DNA of 64,000 nucleotides from Limanda limanda (GCF_963576545.1 NC_083651.1:24431748-24495747); one strand, 5' to 3'; positions 1 to 28,172 are shown, counted from the stretch's first letter. Translations and numbers: made by a program. Notes: generated by a model from the letters alone, not told the origin.

Positions 1-101
1 CTTTAAACCCAAAACTGAAATAATATCAATTTTACTGTAAAGTAAAAACTGGCCTGCATATAATACTGTGTGCCTTCTTCTGTGTGTGTGTCCGCTCCCA
101 G

Positions 102-6224
<6,123 letters not shown>

Positions 6225-9200
6225 CCTCAACACAGCTCACATCAAGGTGAAACTTAAGACAGAGAAGCACCTGGACATCTCTGGAAGGACATGGAAAATA
6301 AAACTAATATCCTCAAATGGCAACTAACCACCCATGGATAACGCTGCAGTTTTTTTACAACTGTTTTTTCTTCACTCAGTACACAGGATTCATTCCAATT
6401 CTCCGCCTCTCTCTTTCATTTTTGACAGCGACCCATCACTTGAACACCCTCTGGAAGAAAGACGGAGAATTGGAAAACAGAGCGAAAAGCCGTACAGTGC
6501 AGTTTCTTGTTGTCATGGTAACCTTTGTTCATTAAGCCACGTGTGTGCTTTATCTCTTCAGTTAATGGCCTTGGTTACTGGATTTTTTAGCATCTTCCCT
6601 TCTCCTCCTCCTCCTCTTTCTCCCCCCTGCAGCTCAGAGACAGCTGCTCGAAAGCTACAACGCTCCCTTCTCCCTCCCTGGACCTCTAAACTGTGTCCTT
6701 CCTGCACTGAGGCTGCAGTGTCATAAACTATAACACCTATAACACACACCCACACCCTCACACACATACAAAAACATGAAATATTTTGTTATTATTGAAG
6801 TGCAAACCAGTGTTTCTCCCAAGATTTTTTATCAGCTTGGAAATATGACCTTCTCGTCTTTTAAATGGGTATTCAATGGAGCAGGAGAAACACTGGTGTG
6901 CACAAACACACCCTCACACACACAAGCAAATAAACAAATACAAAGCCGTTGACAAAACAGAGACTGACAGTACCTGTTAACTGTTTTGTTGCTTTCATAA
7001 GCATCAGTAATAAATATATGGACAGTGTCAGGACTGTTACCTTCACTACAGTAACATCAGAGCTCTTATTTGAGCAAGAGAGGTTAAGACACATTAGAAG
7101 CAGCCTTGTTTCTGGAAACAAGGACACCCAGTATCACACACATTCAATACTACAGCATTATCCTTGCACCCTCCAGTTTATTTTCTTACAGTGTCACAGA
7201 TGCACTCACTCCAGATACATGTATCGACACACTCCAGTCAGATAGAAAGGCAGGGTTCCTGTCTTTCAAACTCTTCCACATATTTATCATGAGCGACCAA
7301 TGCACTTTCTCTCCCACACAGACAGATGACACACAAGGTCCTGCTCACTGATGCAATCGCCTCCCGCCCAGTGAAAGTGATGAATGTACCAAATCAGTGA
7401 CTGAATGTATGAACCTCAAGCAACTCTGCTCAGCCCCGAGGAAGGGGAATTTCACACGGGCTGGAGAGGAAACACAAAGTTGGATGTGAAGTGAAAGGGA
7501 AATGAAATATGACGCAGTTGCTTGAGGAAGGAGGAGGCACTTGACCCGATGTTGGCACCGGATTAGGCCTTGTTAGCTGAGAGACACAAACCTGGTGTCA
7601 ACCTAGGTTCCTGTTCAGAGTGCAGCGGTGGGATTTTTGTAGTACCTCTTGGGTTTTCCCGACTGTAAAATTAAATTTCACAAGGGAAGCTATTTTATGT
7701 CTGACCAGATCCTCGTGTGTCACAAATCAAAGACGATGAAACTGTAGGAGCTGCAGGTTAAGTTCCTTTTACAGATACCAACACAAGGGGGCAGTAAAGT
7801 ATTCTAAAGCAAAGAAGCAGTGATTTGTCTGTGCTGAATGACCTGACCAGGTGTGAGGATGTAGTTGTCATTAAAAAGAACTGACCTTTAGAGCTGTGTG
7901 GATATTATATTTTAGAAGTTTTGTCATGACAGACAATAGTTTTGTCTTTAAAGCCAGTGATATAACATTTCTGTAAGTGCACTACCATACCCCAAGGGAC
8001 CCTTTCACTTCTCTCACACACTTTCCTACATGCACACAAAAACACACACACATTTTCTATGGGTGCATGCAAGATTACACCTACTGTAAAAAGTCCTGTT
8101 GGAGCTTAAACGCAGGGGCTGGAATAATGGTGATGAGCCCCACATGTGATGCAAGATGTGGGGGCAGACTTTTGTATCCCAGCCCCCTCTCCCAGCCCAA
8201 TACTGCATGTGGGATCTTCTTGGCCAGCTCTGTGAGCCGAGCCAGGGCAGAAACCCCTAGATGGCGTTGTGTTATAGCTCGATATTGCATGCTGAAATAG
8301 TGCAACACACTGTCCTTACTAGCTTTTTTTGCATGAGGATATTGCTACCCATTCAGAAAAAAGAGTGAGGGAGTTGGTTAAGTTGTGTCACTTTGGTTGT
8401 GGCGCTTACTTGATGCATGCGGCCTTATGCTTACCTGCCACTGTCATACCTTGAGTGTAAAGCTCATGGGAACAAGGTGTGGGAAATCGGTGCTTCAGTC
8501 ACTTAGTTTTAGCTCTGATAATTGACAATGTGTGACTGCAATCGTTTGTTTTCTCTATGACAGTGTGGTGGCGAGTATCTTGGCAGCATGTTTCAAAAAC
8601 GTTGTTACTTTCATATGTGCACATCTGCCTATCTTAGTAATAGGTCGATGGTTATGTTTTATTGCTCATGAATCAGTGATGAATTAGTGGGGCTGTTTTG
8701 ATTTTGTGAAATGTGCGAGCACATGTATGTGTACCATGTGTGCGGTCCTGTTTGTCTCTTTGTATATTACTGTATATGTATGTCTGTCCTGTTGTGTGTA
8801 TAAATATATATTTTGCACCGAATGTACCAAAGGTTTGGGGCTTTCAAAGTCGACCATTAGGCCTGCTCTCTATTTCACTATGTCTCACACACACACATCC
8901 TGCTCCTGGCTCCTGACAAATCCTGACAGAACATCACTACATGTTTGCTTGAGAAGCAGATTTCCGGCATGGGCAACAATGCTTCACGTTAGCATAGACA
9001 TTACATGGTCAGTTTGACATTTTCCATAATGATGCTAATCTGCTGCAAAAGACTGGTAAAACTGGTTACTTGCTTCCCAGTCACACTGCTCTTCTTTCTT
9101 AGTACATTTCTGACGGGACCCGGCTCCACTTTTCTGATTTCCACTCTATGCAAAGCTCCTGTGTGTGTGTCTCCATTTCACCCCAATGATTGTAATAAAA

Positions 9201-10100
9201 GAGAACAAATGGCAAATTTTGATTAACGATACATGACCCTGATTTATAGACGATGAGGATTTTGTACAGAATGAATGTGTAAATAACAAAACGTATTATC
9301 ACTAAAGTACATTATGAAACAAAGTTTATAAGATACCATTTTTATCATCAATTAATTTCCCTCTTCTTAACTAAACAACCCACCCCTGAACCCAGGGTTC
9401 TAACCTGTTCCAGCCAAATATGTAAAAAAAAAAAAAAAGTGTATATATATATATATACATATATTTTGGCAAAGCATACTCCAGATGCTTTGCCAAATGT
9501 ATATAAATATACATGTGCACAGCAGTTCAGGAAAAGATGAAATGTTAGAAATGGAAAATTAATAATACTCATGGTAAGGTAAAACCACACAAGACATACT
9601 ATGAATTGTTAACTACATTTAAAATGTGTTGGAAATGTTGGACAATTTATATGTGGATAATTTAGACTCATGGATCACAACTTGATGCACTATCCAGGGG
9701 CTGGACTTATTTCCAGTGTTTGAGAGATGAATACATACACATGCAACATAGTTCAAGTTTATACACTACTAAACTAAAATGTTTGACCTAAATATCTACA
9801 TGTTTAGATTGTATCAAAATAATTCAAGTATAACATTTGAATTTGAATAAATAAAATTCGAATTAGTATTTTAATGATTAGAAAACAAAACAATACAAAA
9901 GTATGCCCCCACATATACTTGAAACTTATACTTTCGATATTTATGGCAGTCAAGATTTGATTTAATATATCAAAGTTTCTCGATTGTTCTTCTGAACAAT
10001 AATGTGAGCTGTTTATTTTTTTCATTCTTGAACTTGTCTGTGGTCTGACCGTCAGTGAGCTGCAGCCACACTTCCGGTAAAAATCGGGCGCAGGGCACAC
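6225..10100. other. hecw2 3' UTR and hecw2-stk17b intergenic region
   Basis: No coding exon seen. The first part is hecw2 3' UTR: a purine/pyrimidine-rich stretch at 6600-6700 and CA-rich segments near 6730 and 6900. AATAAA signals at about 6296 and 9195 are possible 3' ends. A hairpin at 9465-9497 is listed separately. Scattered reading frames here have no recognisable domain and no splice context. Confidence 0.6.
9465..9497. other. Perfect 13-bp hairpin with 7-nt loop
   Basis: TTTGGCAAAGCAT at 9465-9477 is followed by a 7-nt loop (ACTCCAG) and its exact reverse complement at 9485-9497. Both arms continue into TA-rich flanks that could lengthen the stem. It may be the core of a small foldback element; nothing ties it to a known RNA. 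Confidence 0.6.
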
Positions 10101-10149
10101 ACCTGTCCCAACTATAGATATATATGTGGTCCCAACCGCTGGGTGCTAT

Positions 10150-10634
10150 TCACTTTCAAACTTACGGCTTTTTTCAAACGTAACGACAGTGCGCATGCGC
10201 CAAGCCGTGACGTGTCCAGAGAGTGTCAAGCAGAGGATGTGAGCCTGAGCGGGGACTCCGGGGATAAACTTGTGTGCTGAGCTGCGGAGGCTCGACGCGA
10301 CGCTGTGGAGGATTTAACAACCACTCTCAGTCGTAGGTGTAGGTTTGACTTAGTTACCGTTGCGCTTCAGCTCAGTAAAGTCTCTTTAATTCACTTTTAA
10401 TTCCGCGACATTGACCGTCGAGCTAAGCCCGCTAGCCACAGTTGAGCTAACCACAGTCGGTAATCTGAGCTGAACAATAGCACGGTCATCGGGTTTAGCT
10501 AACATTAACATGTAATCGATGTGGCCGTCGCTCGCTAGACATTTAGCTTAGTTTGACCGTCCACCCCTCGTTAGCTTAGCGTGTAGCCCGGTCTCCAGTC
10601 CGTTAGCCGGCAGCAGGAGTGACAGGAGAGGAAG
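10150..10634 (+). promoter_or_regulatory. stk17b promoter and 5' UTR
   Basis: CpG-dense stretch just ahead of the stk17b start codon, unlike the AT-rich DNA around it. It contains the palindrome GCGCATGCGC at 10191-10200, the core of the NRF1 binding consensus, and TGACGTG at 10208-10214, which resembles a CRE/ATF half-site. No clear TATA box stands at a convincing distance. The transcription start is inferred to lie between about 10200 and 10300. Confidence 0.65.
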
Positions 10635-18811
<8,177 letters not shown>

Positions 18812-21800
18812 AAAAGTGAAATGGGAGGAATCGAAGGCTGGGTTGCCCACCTCTTCCTCTGAGTTTTTTAATTATTTTAAGCCCCCACACAAGCAGCCGT
18901 GTGCTGCCCCCCACTCAAGCGTATTTAGGTTGTGTTCATATATCACTAATTTGCAAAATTCCAAGATCAACCACTCAAACCAAAGATAACCAGCTATATT
19001 TTGAGATCTATCACTGATGCTGTTAAAAGTGTACATGTCTATTAATGCAGTGTGTTTAACCTAAAGTATTTAATTCTTTTCATTGTTCAGATCTTTGCTA
19101 TTTTCAACGGCTGCATGAGCCGACTATGTTTATCTGTCCCTTTTCTGGTGAAGGCCAGTCATTCTAGGAAAATCTATGCAATACTTCTCTTGTATAGTTA
19201 AAACCTTTTTTTAAAACCTGTGAGAAGTTAACTGCACTCTGTCTTAAGGTGGGATGTGAAGTGTTCTCGTTCCAGCTATTGTTAGTGGCACCTGAGCAGA
19301 AATGTGTGATATAGAGAGAAGAACCTCTGCAGGCAGGAAGAGTGATCATGTCCTCATGTGGGTGCCAATGGACAGCACCATCGTGGGAAATCAGGTTGAG
19401 TTTAAAAGACTAACCTGGCTTTGTATGTTGTGTCTCACACTGGCCACTGTCAGTTTTTTGAGAAGACACACTGCTGTCCATGTCACTCACTTCCCCGCAG
19501 CACTTTGACTTGAATAACAACCAGCAGAAGGACACAATAACACACAACTATATAACATTCCTATTATGTTTGCCTTGTCCCCTGATGTTAAACGTTCATG
19601 TTCTCCATGAGGGCTCCAGATGAAGGGTTCAAATTAGCTCAGGGCTTCAGAGAAAACTAATTTTAATAACTGGAACCACAATGTAGCGCCCTTCAACAGA
19701 ACCCGGAGACCTCCACATTCAGTCTTAAGCTTGTATTCAGGTCATTCTGATAGAAACCAATCATGGCACTGTTGGAATCCTTCTTTATCCCCCCTCAGTA
19801 ATACAAGGCTGCTCAATATAAAACTAATGAGTCATTCACATGCCACACCCAAACATACTCAGAATTTCCTCAGTAAGGCAGGAGAGAAACACAACTTCAG
19901 CACTTAGCTTCACAAGCACACGTTCAAAACTGATAAGCACAACAGGACCTATTTCTAAAAGTTTGTCTGATTATGTGTCCTTGACAGGTTCATTGTCTTT
20001 GAATCCCTCACCAAAGCCATTCCGTCTGCTTACACAGCGTCAGCATTACAAGCTCCTCTCGTCCCCCTGGCTAAGGGGATTTGTTCCTGGTGTTTTCATC
20101 TCAGGGCATGCAGCTCACTCTCTGCGCACTGTTTTCTTTTCCTATCATTATTCTTGTAGGCCTATGATAAAAAATAATAATTATTATTTATGTGTTGAAT
20201 TTATACTTTATAAATGTTTGTAAATAATGTGCTCACATGTGTTTTAAGAAGGATTCTGGTAGGAGGCAAGTGGTTTTGAACGATTCTGGTGTTATTTAAA
20301 ACAAGGTGCTGTTGCGGTTACAGTATAATGACTTATAAATGTTGGACTGCAGCGAATTGGGAAGTTGAAAGTAAGGATTAGTTTTCAGGTGGTACTGGGA
20401 AGTAAAGAAGGATGAGTCAGGTGGTTTTAGACAAAAGAAGGTGATGAAATATTTAGAGAAGTGCATCTCTTGAACGAAACATGTAAAGGAGCAATTTTTG
20501 ACAAATGGGACATCTGAGTATTTCCCAAAATGGCGAACTGTTAGTTTGCTTTTGAGATTTGTAGGCATGATGCAAGGTTTAAAAAAACGGAGATTGATGT
20601 TTGTCTCAAGAAGTGAAACAGACACACTGTATCACGTGAAATAGGAGGCACTTACTTGGAAGTGGCTGCCAAAAGAGTAACTGTAATGTCATATGTAATG
20701 CTGTTCACTCACAGGAAGTGCCATCTTTTGTTCAAGTGATACTTGAATGAAAAAAAAATCCACCACCTCTATAGTGCAGCACCAGTAACTGTGATTGCTG
20801 TTAACCTCCAAACATTCCTCTTGTAGTTGCGAGGTGCCAAACGGAATAGGTCCATGTTGTATTTGTTTGTTGTTGTCACCAGCGGAGACAAAGGCCTTTG
20901 TGCGGGAGATGGGCGTCTCCAGCCACAGCCATGCTCTCATCTTCATGATGTCATCCTTTCAAACTGGAGCACCACATTGTAAAAGATGTGTTTTCTTCTG
21001 TGAGCAGTTTTCGACTCCAAACCAGCAGACTGTCAGATTATGGAAACAGGAGATGCCACATTGTCTCTTTTTACACTGTATGAAGAAATAAGCTTGGATT
21101 TTACTTCATCTCAAGAGTGACATCTTTAAGTCTGGTCACATGTTTCTACCTAATACTGTATCTAGATGTGCAATTGCACCTTAAAAATCTCAATTCAGGC
21201 TGATTAAGAAAGTTTCTCAAGGGTTAACTTTGAAAAATAAACTTTCAAACTCAGTTGCACAGAAACAAATGAAGCTGCTTTTCCTGTTGCAGCAGAGTCT
21301 GCAGGGAGGATGGACTTGTTTTGCAGTGCAGTGATGTCAGGGATCTCTCTACAGGATGACGAAATGCATGAACGGGTCGGACACAAGTGGCTCGTGTTTG
21401 CCGGAATTGTTTATCTGTCACTTGAACATGACTTATGCTGTGGTGTAGGTTTTTGTACAACTATTGTACTGTTATTTCCAGAAGCTAGTCACCCGGTGGC
21501 CTCGGTGCCTGGTTGCTCATCGTGTGAACGGGAGGTGCTCAGCTGGCGGTCCTGAACTACCACTGATGTCACCTAACACTTTTCTTTAACTGCAGACAGA
21601 CTGAAGGTCACTGTAGACTTATGTCAAACCAGCCACAAGCACAAGCAAATACATGTTTGAGATGTTTGTTTATTTTGCATTTTATATATATTTTTAATGT
21701 ATGAGCATTCTGATTGCATCTGAAATGACTAAAAGAAAAGACATAATCTGTGTTATATTCTGATCAACTGCAGGCTAATATGTAGGCATTGCAAAACAAA

Positions 21801-23526
21801 CTGAAAAAGCTCATTAAAGATTGTAGAAAATATCTGATGGAGCATGTGGTCTTTTGTTCATTGAAAGAAAAAACATGTTTTGCTTTTCAGTTCTTTATTT
21901 TCTTTACTTTCTTTATCCAAACTGCTGCCACCTGCTGATTCAACAGGGCTGAAGGCGTGATCCATGCTCTGTCACTGGTTAACCGTTAACGGGACAGAAG
22001 AGAACAGAGTGGCGTGGTGTCAATGTGCACCAGTCACCAAGCAGATGGTTAGAAGCACAGTGTGTTCCGTTGGCTGTGCAGTAGGTAAACAACCCAACGC
22101 TTACACACAAGGAGTAAACACAATGGAATGCCCTGAAGTTACATTCAGTGAAATGAGCTGCAGTCGTCAGCACAGTGCAAAGGTGCTACATACGCTTACA
22201 GATACATACAGACTGGAAGACAACATACAAGTTAATACACATGCTGCCAACACTGACAGAAGCAGCGGTCTCATCACATCTCAGACAACTAGCAAGAATG
22301 TGTCATTTTACATACAGCAATGTACATTACTATTTGTATATTAACACATAACTGGGGAGCAGGGTCAAATGATTTAAATCAAATTACTAAATACCTTTCA
22401 TATATTAACTTGTGCATATATTTTGGCAAATGTTTACATCGTGAACAGCATTGATCTGTCTACTTCTAACCTTTTATTTATATAGGTAATTTTGTATATT
22501 GTCAAAAACATGAAAAATGTGTTATGAGGAAACAAATCTAATCAACAGTAAATTGAGAAAATTAAAGTTTGTTGATATTTAGAAAAAAGTGACAAAACAA
22601 AAAGGTTTAATTGTCAGGAAGTCAGGTGATATGTCAAACAATGTTGTCATAGGAGTTTTAAAGTTTACTCACAGCAGTTGAGAAAATCTCACCTCGACGT
22701 CCACATGATCATTAACCTCGTTAAGATTCCACATCCTCCACTACTAAATGAATCTTGAGGGGAGATTGTGTCATTTACGATAAGACAAGAGTAACAATAA
22801 CAAGCAGATTTGTTTATGTTGGTAACTAAGCAACCTGACACTCAAACAGGAAAGCTCTGACACATTCTTCCCACTGAGGGAATGACAGAACCGGTTTTAA
22901 TGTTCTGCCTGTGTACGTGGCTTCATCCATCGCCCACTGGTTGACTAGACAATCTAGGATCATTGAAGACTAAACAAGTCTGAGGAAGACATGTTTAGCG
23001 TAATGGATGTCCACATCAGCTTTCAAAGGCTGCATTACATTATTTTTAAATAACTATTATTAATATGGATTAATACACAAAAACAAAAGCCTCTAGGAAA
23101 GCCCCTGAAAGAAGAGAGTGAATGTTCCATTTATCCAAGGTCTTCTAGCTGAGACTAAGGAAGGCTACCTGATCATTCCCCCTCAGATTGAGGGCATTAA
23201 GCAGCAGAAAGGAAACATAACACACCAGCATCTGTAACATGCTCTTAAGTCTGAACCCTGAAATCTCCAGAAGACTATCTAAAGCGCTCAGTGATGCTTG
23301 GACATTCAGTTTTCAGGTTTCTCTGTGTGTAAGTGTATGCATGTCCATCTATAGTTATGAGGGCCGATTTTGCCAAACCATCATTGTGAGGACATTTTGG
23401 CTGCTCCTCACATATGAGATATAGGGTAAGGGGCTAGGGAATACGTTATGTCAATGAGTGTCCTCACAACTATAGAGAGGCGTGCGTGTGCGCTCTTCAT
23501 GTGCTCATGGCCACTCCGAACCACAC
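18812..23526. other. Convergent 3' UTRs of stk17b (+) and the C2orf69 homologue (-)
   Basis: No coding exon is recognised between the two stop codons. Candidate polyadenylation signals: AATAAA near 21236 on the plus strand for stk17b, and reverse-strand TTTATT near 21892 and 22473 for the C2orf69 homologue. A teleost-type repeat lies at 23341-23480. Open frames in this stretch are short and show no domain. Confidence 0.55.
23341..23480. repeat. Teleost interspersed repeat (TGTGAGGACATTTTGGC type)
   Basis: TGTGAGGACATTTTGGCTG ... GGGTAAGG ... TATGTCAATGAGTGTCCTCA is a motif order I recognise from a common fish interspersed repeat; its two ends (GTGAGGACA / TGTCCTCAC) are short inverted copies. 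It lies just downstream of the stop codon of the C2orf69 homologue, probably inside its 3' UTR. Confidence 0.6.
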
Positions 23527-26500
23527 TCAAAACTCCTGGATGACCCTGAAGTGGTTCTCGATGGAGGGCTGCTCTTCCTCAAAGTGCAGCTTCTTACTCG
23601 GACAGGCCCCGAACTCCTCCAGGGTTTTGATGAAGTGTCCATGCTCGCGGCCCACCCAGGCCCGCATTGGGTCGCACACCTCATAAGGGGTTACATGGGC
23701 GTGAATTGACACCCCACTGGCAGCGAGCTCCTTCAGCACCCGCTTGTCTGTCACCCAGGTCTCACTGCCCCCCGGGTGGCCACCGTCCAACCAGTACATG
23801 GCAGAGAGGCATTTAATGAAAGGGGACATCTGCGGGTCAGCGCGGGCCCCGCCCAGCTCGTACAACATCTGGTTCAGCACCACGCAGCCTTTGCTGAAGC
23901 CAACCAGCATCAGTGAAAACTCTGAGGGGATGCCATCAGCACCTCCTTGTGGCTGGAGGGGGTTTGGAAGGTTGGCTCGCTCCATGCCGTTGCTCAGTAG
24001 AGCCCTGCAAACAGAAACACCAGATTCAATGCAAGGAATCATTCCAGCAGTACAGGCTGCAGTACGTCCTAATGTTATAAAGCTCATGCAGATGTTGTGA
24101 TACCTTCAGAGTCTATGGACATTTTTGAGGCATCTACCTTTGACTATGTGTCTCTCAGACTATTTGCAACTTCTCTTTGACAGTTCAGCTTTTTGAACGT
24201 TTGGAGGGATATCAAACAAAATAGCGTTGGTACTACTTATTAAATTCATCATATTGTTTCTATTTCTCAAAATGATTAGTGTGTCAGCATCTACAGTATA
24301 CGCAGCTATACATTATAAGTAAATAACACAAGTAAATCATGAAGCTGAATGTGTCCGTCGGCTTTAATACTCAACTGGTTCCTGGTATTTACTGATGTAC
24401 TGTAAAGTGCATTATTTTGTATATATAAAAAAATCATCCTCCTCATTTCCAGTCTTTGTGCTTTCATATTTAACATGACCGATATGAAAGAGAACCATTG
24501 TATCATATGACTCTGACCTTTCCAAATGAAAAGGACTATTTATTTTCAAATGATAGCATGTGATGTCATCTGAGTCATATAAATAAAATGAAGGCTTCTA
24601 TTCAGCATAATGAACCTCTCATGTAAACAATAATTACAGCACAGTTTAAGTGTAGGAATTTATAATGTGCTTACTGTATGTTCTAAAGCTAAATGTGTGA
24701 GAATGGAACCTTCACGTCACCTCTCTACCTAATGAGTGTGTGAGATGAAAGTGTCTTCACTTCAAATAGGCTAAAACTCATCATGTAAAATAGAATCCAG
24801 CAGACATGAGCAGAAAACAAGGCCAGAAACCTGAGATGTCGAAACGCTCCAAAGTCAGGTGAGTACTCTGGTGCCCCGAACATGTTGCTCTCCACAAAGT
24901 TGCGGTAGCAGCTGAACTTGTGGAGATACATGCGTGAGGCTCTGACCACCCAAACGTGTTGGTCGGGGAACCGTCTGCCCAGAGTGAGGGCCACCTGCTC
25001 CAGACTCCAGGAGAGCCACAGAGCTCCCTCAGGCTGCACGGCCATCTCCTCCTGGAAGTTCTGCACAAACAACACACACAAATAGACTCTTACAATCTAA
25101 ATACATGTTGTACCTGCACACACTGGATTAACGCAGAAAGTAGGATATGGTCATGTAGCCATGACTCTGCATTTACTTGTGTCTAAGTATAATCAGCTGA
25201 TCCTGCAGTCTGTCTAAAATTAGTCTGTTTGCACAGATCTTACACAGCTTCACACGATGCAACGAGAGCATGTTGTATAACTTAACTCTTGTTGGGGAGG
25301 AGATGGATTTGCAGTGGCTAGGTCAATGGGCCTTTAAACACTTAAAACCTTAAGACAGGACACACACATATTTATTTCTCCATGATATCATACAAGTCGT
25401 TTTGTATCTGTGACCAAAAGACACCACTGCTGGTCACAGCCGTGGTGAGTCTGCCCTTTGGTCCACCTAATTAGTTCCATCAGCAGCTTCTTCTCAGTGT
25501 GCTGTCACACTGTCGGTGTGTGGTCCAGAACACAGAGGCTTCATTCTTTTTATTTATATGGAATCGTGCGGTGACGGCGTCCAGTGTATATGAGCATCTC
25601 CTGGGAAATACCAGGACACTGTGGGAATATTAACACTTGTGGAGAAAGTTGCCTAATGAATTGCAGATGAGGACAGTGAACAGAGGAACTGGACACCTGA
25701 AAAGCCAGAATTAATGAAGGAGGCTCTTTAACCCGCTAGATAATTTGAAAAGAAAGACAAGTGTGATGCCTGAGCTTCTGTCACTCATCTAGACACATGC
25801 ACTCGATGAGTAAGAACTCTTCAACTTCCTTAAACATTTAAACAAAGGATATCTGACACAGCTTTGTACAATCCAAAAGCTGCAGCCATCACAAGGCTGG
25901 CACACAACTGCACATGTGTTCAGAAACACCCCTCCTCTTTACTGATCGCCTAGCAGTTTCTCCAAACACATTTCTTTTTTTAATTATGATGTTTCATTCT
26001 GAAAAGATAATTCTTCAGGACACCTTGAACAGTGATATTGTTTGTCATTGATGAAAATAAAATCATCGACCTCTGTTGGTGGCTGTAGCGCACAGATGCC
26101 TAGAAGTTCAATGTGCATCTTAATGTTATGCAGTAGTGCAGCATCTGCATCTAGACTGCAAAAATAAAGAGGAAATTAGCGCATTCACAAGAGTTTCCAT
26201 CACTGCTAATCTGAACCTGAGCCGATTAAAACCTGGGACTACTGCCATCATTTGACCCAGGGGTGAATTCTGATTGTATCCACTCCCACTGCAGACACAA
26301 GCCAGAGGTTATCTGGAATAAGTGGATTTTTTGACCAGTGGAAAAGGGGGATTATTGGATGGGACAAAGTCAAAGTACACTTTAAATACATTTTGTCATA
26401 GATGGTTTTTGTCATTTTAGGTAGTTGTTATCACACTTATGTGTATTCAAGTGTTCATTTTTCTAACAAGTTTGTTTTTAATTAGTTATAAATTATATAA

Positions 26501-28172
26501 AAACAGGGTGAAACATCAGGATTGACAGCTCAGTTGTCTAATAAATAATGTTCTTAATACAGTGAATAGGTAAAGGGTACGACCGATTCCTGATTTTCAC
26601 GTTGTTATTATGTTCACACATATTAGATTCAGCCAACATCTTTGTGTTGCAGAATATCTGAATGGATATATAGTGTTTTGATACTCTCACTATAGTGTTC
26701 ATTTAGTGTGCAACATATAACTGTCCATTATTTGGTGATTCCAAACCATAAACTCCTTAAACTGTGGTATTCTGGATATTGAAGTTTTGTTAATTTTGAG
26801 CTTTACTCAGATAAAAACAATGACAGTTTTAGCTCTTACCTCGGTGTTTGACTTTGAAAACACTGTTCGAGCCCACAGCCAAATACACAAACAGCAATAT
26901 CTGCAGTGACACCACGAATCACAATGCACCCATGGGCCCACATGTCGTTATTGTATGTTCCTGATGCGCAGTATATGCTGTGTGATAGGATTTGATTTTG
27001 TGATGACAGAAGTGCTGCTTTCAGTGGAATGCTTTGACTTCATCACTAAGCTCTAAACAGACTTTAATGAACATCCATCAAAATAAACTTCAATTGATAT
27101 CAAACATCGCTGAAAGCCATCCAGTGCTACAGGGTCAGATACCTAACCTCACACGGGGAAGTCCTCTCTCAGATTTGTGTCCTAAAGTTACAGCAGACTC
27201 ATTACTCTCCCAGTGAGAGGAAACCTAACCTATTATAACAGGAGCCCAACAGTGCTTCTCCACTTACTGCCTACGGTTATGTGCAGGTCATTGTTCCCTG
27301 AGCTGGGTTCTTATGAAGCAATGAAACAAAAAACATCACTTTCTCTGCTTATAATCTTTAACAGTAACATGTGACACCAATTAGGTGTCACATGCTTTGT
27401 AAAAGCCATTAAAACTTAACATCTGCAAGATAGGCATCAGTTGTCCAATAAGGGTCATATATATTCACTGTTCATTTACAGTATGTGAGCTATGTGGTCT
27501 TTGCACTCAAAGTTTAGTGTTCATGGTCTTTACAATCAGTCTGTAAGAAACAAAAATCCCGTTTGAACTTGAATCAGCTTTTATCTCACAGGTAGTACTG
27601 GAGCTGTGCAGAAACAATCACCTCTGACAAGAGTTTACTGGTTTGTCTCAGGTTCACTGTGGACATCAGTGAATATCAATCAATCAAATTATATTGGTAT
27701 AGCCCATATTATCAAATCACAAATTGCCTAATGGGGCTTAACAATTAGCGACTTCCTCTGCCCTTAACCCCTCAATAAGAGAGGGGGAAAACTGCAGGAA
27801 TAACATCAGATAGAATCGAAAATGTGGGACTAAAGATGATCGAATCATTGTGACGACTTTTGATTGACAGCTCCAATGATCGTGAGTCTGCGAACCCTCA
27901 CCCCCCTGGATGACTTTAGATCCCTCCTCCATCCCACTCACCTGTATATCTCCGTGGAAAAACACCACATGCCTGCTGCTCTTCTCCTCCGGGGCCGGGT
28001 CCCCCTGGTTGTGTGAGTGACGCCGCAGCAGCAGCAGGTCGTTCACTCGGCTCGGGGGGGCTCCGGGCACCGCAGGCAGCCTCTGCAGCGGGCTCCCGGA
28101 GCACGCATCTCGGCTGGCCGCTGCTCGCAGCCCCGGCGGAGGCTCGGAGGATGTCGCTGCGACAGAGGTCAT
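23527..28172 (-). CDS. c2orf69: Homologue of human C2orf69, alpha/beta-hydrolase-like mitochondrial protein, complete
   Basis: Homologue of human C2orf69, a mitochondrion-associated protein whose loss causes a severe inherited multisystem disease; its biochemical reaction is not established. Minus-strand exons: 28172-27942, 25060-24831 and 24004-23527, with GT-AG introns, 312 residues. Visible landmarks: HVVFFHGDIQ closing exon 1, SRMYLHKFSCYRNFV and SNMFGAPEYSPDFGAF in exon 2, then LMLVGFSKGCVVLNQ in exon 3. GFSKG is a GxSxG nucleophile elbow with S191 as candidate nucleophile. MYWLDGGHPGGS and HAHVTPYEV carry a candidate Asp and His, and the chain ends PSIENHFRVIQEF. The chosen start is the only in-frame ATG below an upstream stop. 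A minus-strand ATG at 28282 followed by a good donor (MERLR, then GTAAG at 28268) could mark an alternative first exon. The linker before GFSKG looks shorter than in mammals. Confidence 0.9.
27368..27394. other. 11-bp perfect inverted repeat
   Basis: CATGTGACACC, a 5-nt spacer (AATTA) and GGTGTCACATG. Could be a palindromic protein-binding site (it contains E-box- and T-box-like halves) or chance. Confidence 0.5.
27672..27830. repeat. Teleost interspersed repeat fragment
   Basis: ATCAATCAAATTATATTGG-TATAGCCCATATT-ATCAAATCACAA ... CTCTGCCCTTAACCCCTCAA is the characteristic start of a widespread fish repeat. It is degenerate and sits in C2orf69-homologue intron 1. Confidence 0.6.

Larger units (their letters stand above)
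25061..27941 (-). other. C2orf69-homologue intron 1
   Basis: 2.9-kb intron. It holds a short perfect hairpin at 27368-27394 and a teleost repeat at 27672-27830 next to exon 1. No coding exon seen. Confidence 0.75.
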
